From an uncultured Collinsella sp. (lineage in GTDB: Bacteria; Actinomycetota; Coriobacteriia; Coriobacteriales; Coriobacteriaceae): a DNA stretch of 14,182 nucleotides. The notes beneath the pieces were generated by a model. It searched no databases. It was given only the letters and a program-made list of their open reading frames with translations, and was not told the origin of the DNA. The DNA is taken from contig CABVAO010000041.1 of the NCBI GenBank assembly GCA_902496335.1, positions 1 through 14,182 on the forward strand, written 5' to 3'. Every line of letters begins with the position of its first letter. Within the stretch, counting starts at the first letter, position 1. Shown piece by piece: positions 13,335-14,182 of the stretch. A program made the translations under genes and the position numbers.

Positions 13335-14177
13335 CTAACCCAGCAGCTTATCCAGCGCCACCGCAATACCGTCTTCGTTGTTATTGGCGGTCACCATCTG
13401 GGCCACAGCCTTAACCTCATCGACGGCGTTGCCCATGGCAACACCGGTGCCGGCCCACTCAATCATGGACTTGTCGTTCTGGCCGTCGCCAAACGATACG
13501 ACCTCGCTGGCATCGATGCCGAGCTTGGGCAGGGCACCCTCGAGCGCACGAGCCTTGTCGATGCCGGGCGCCGTATATTCAAAATACCAGTCAGCCGTAA
13601 ACATACCCGACAGCGTCTGGGTAAAGGGCGCGTACATCTCCTCGTGATGCGCCTGCAGATAGGCCGGATCGCCCGCGGTGAGTAGCTTGTCCACCGGATA
13701 GGCATCCGCCACCTCATGAAGGCTCTCGACTTCGCGAATCTTAAGATCGCAGGCGTCGCGCTCGTATTTGACGATATTCTTCTGCGAGCCGTCCGGCAGC
13801 GTAATCATGCAGCGATACGAGTCCTCTACATGCAGGTCACGCCCGAGCGAAATCATAGGGATCACGTCAAAGCTGCGAAGATGGTCAATTAGGCGATGCA
13901 ATTCGTCGACCGGCATGGCCTGGTCGAACAGCACCTCATCGGTCTGGGCATCGACCACGTGCGCACCGTTAAAGGCGACCAGCAGGCCATCGTGGTTGTG
14001 GAGATCGAGTTCCTGACCCAGGGCGCGAAGACCCCAGGCGGGACGACCCGAAGCCAAGATGAGCTTAATGCCCGATTCCTGTGCCGCGAGCAGCTTCTCG
14101 CGCGTACGCGGGCTGATCACCTTCTGATCGTTGGTAAGCGTACCGTCGATATCCATTGCGATGGCTTTAATTGCCAT
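13335..14177 (-). CDS. Cof-type HAD-IIB family phosphatase
   Basis: Protein of 280 residues, starting at ATG 14177 close to the window edge, so the ribosome site is mostly outside. Motif I is AIAMDIDGTLTNDQ (residues 5-18). Motif II is LILASGRP, with the Thr/Ser position filled by Ser. A C2B cap follows with HLRSFDVIPM and later segments. Motif III-IV is SFGDGQNDKSMIEWAGTGVAMGNA. This layout is typical of Cof/YidA-like phosphatases, which remove phosphate from sugar phosphates, flavin or pyridoxal derivatives with broad specificity. The true substrate is unknown. A hairpin follows its stop, so it is likely the last gene of its own unit, independent of the frl-like genes. Confidence 0.88.
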   Translation of the reverse strand: MAIKAIAMDIDGTLTNDQKVISPRTREKLLAAQESGIKLILASGRPAWGLRALGQELDLHNHDGLLVAFNGAHVVDAQTDEVLFDQAMPVDELHRLIDHLRSFDVIPMISLGRDLHVEDSYRCMITLPDGSQKNIVKYERDACDLKIREVESLHEVADAYPVDKLLTAGDPAYLQAHHEEMYAPFTQTLSGMFTADWYFEYTAPGIDKARALEGALPKLGIDASEVVSFGDGQNDKSMIEWAGTGVAMGNAVDEVKAVAQMVTANNNEDGIAVALDKLLG

Positions 14178-14182
14178 ATGTG

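Overview
The window looks like chromosomal DNA from a moderately high-GC Gram-positive gut bacterium. A Coriobacteriia member such as Collinsella is my best guess. This rests on base composition, SD-led tightly packed genes and the frl-type gene content. It is an inference, because no 16S rRNA or other marker gene is present.

Layout. Positions 1-991 (+ strand) hold the 3' end of a tcdA-like gene followed by a TatD-family hydrolase. Everything else is on the minus strand. From 11498 down to 1071 lies a compact run of ten genes. First come a YfcC-family transporter, a YtcJ-like amidohydrolase, an FrlC-like epimerase, an FrlB-like deglycase and an FrlD-like kinase. After a strong hairpin at 5576-5609 come a second FrlD-like PfkB kinase, an amidohydrolase_2 protein, a YjbQ protein, a BtpA/SgcQ protein and a frameshifted FGGY kinase. 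A GntR/UTRA regulator (11717-12460) lies just upstream on the same strand. Beyond it are two HAD phosphatase genes (12611-13270 and 13335-14177) that look like separate units.

How the genes may work together. FrlB, FrlC and FrlD homologues point to import and breakdown of Amadori products (fructose-amino acids such as fructoselysine). The kinase would phosphorylate the sugar at C6, the SIS-domain deglycase would release glucose-6-phosphate and amino acid, and the epimerase would feed in an isomeric substrate. Uptake would be by a YfcC carrier rather than the FrlA permease of E. coli. The GntR/UTRA protein is the likely regulator, as FrlR is in E. coli.

The second half of the run has no pathway I can name: a kinase related to FrlD, an amidohydrolase lacking two usual metal ligands, YjbQ, BtpA and a xylulokinase-like kinase. 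It is the best candidate here for an undescribed system. Its last gene carries a one-base frameshift exactly at the end of a perfect 13-bp inverted repeat, which suggests a hairpin-templated mutation or a sequence error.

No RNA genes, CRISPR arrays, insertion sequences, phage genes or replication origins were seen. No gene-free stretch exceeds 300 bases; the longest, 11499-11716, holds a terminator-like hairpin, a possible promoter and a possible operator.
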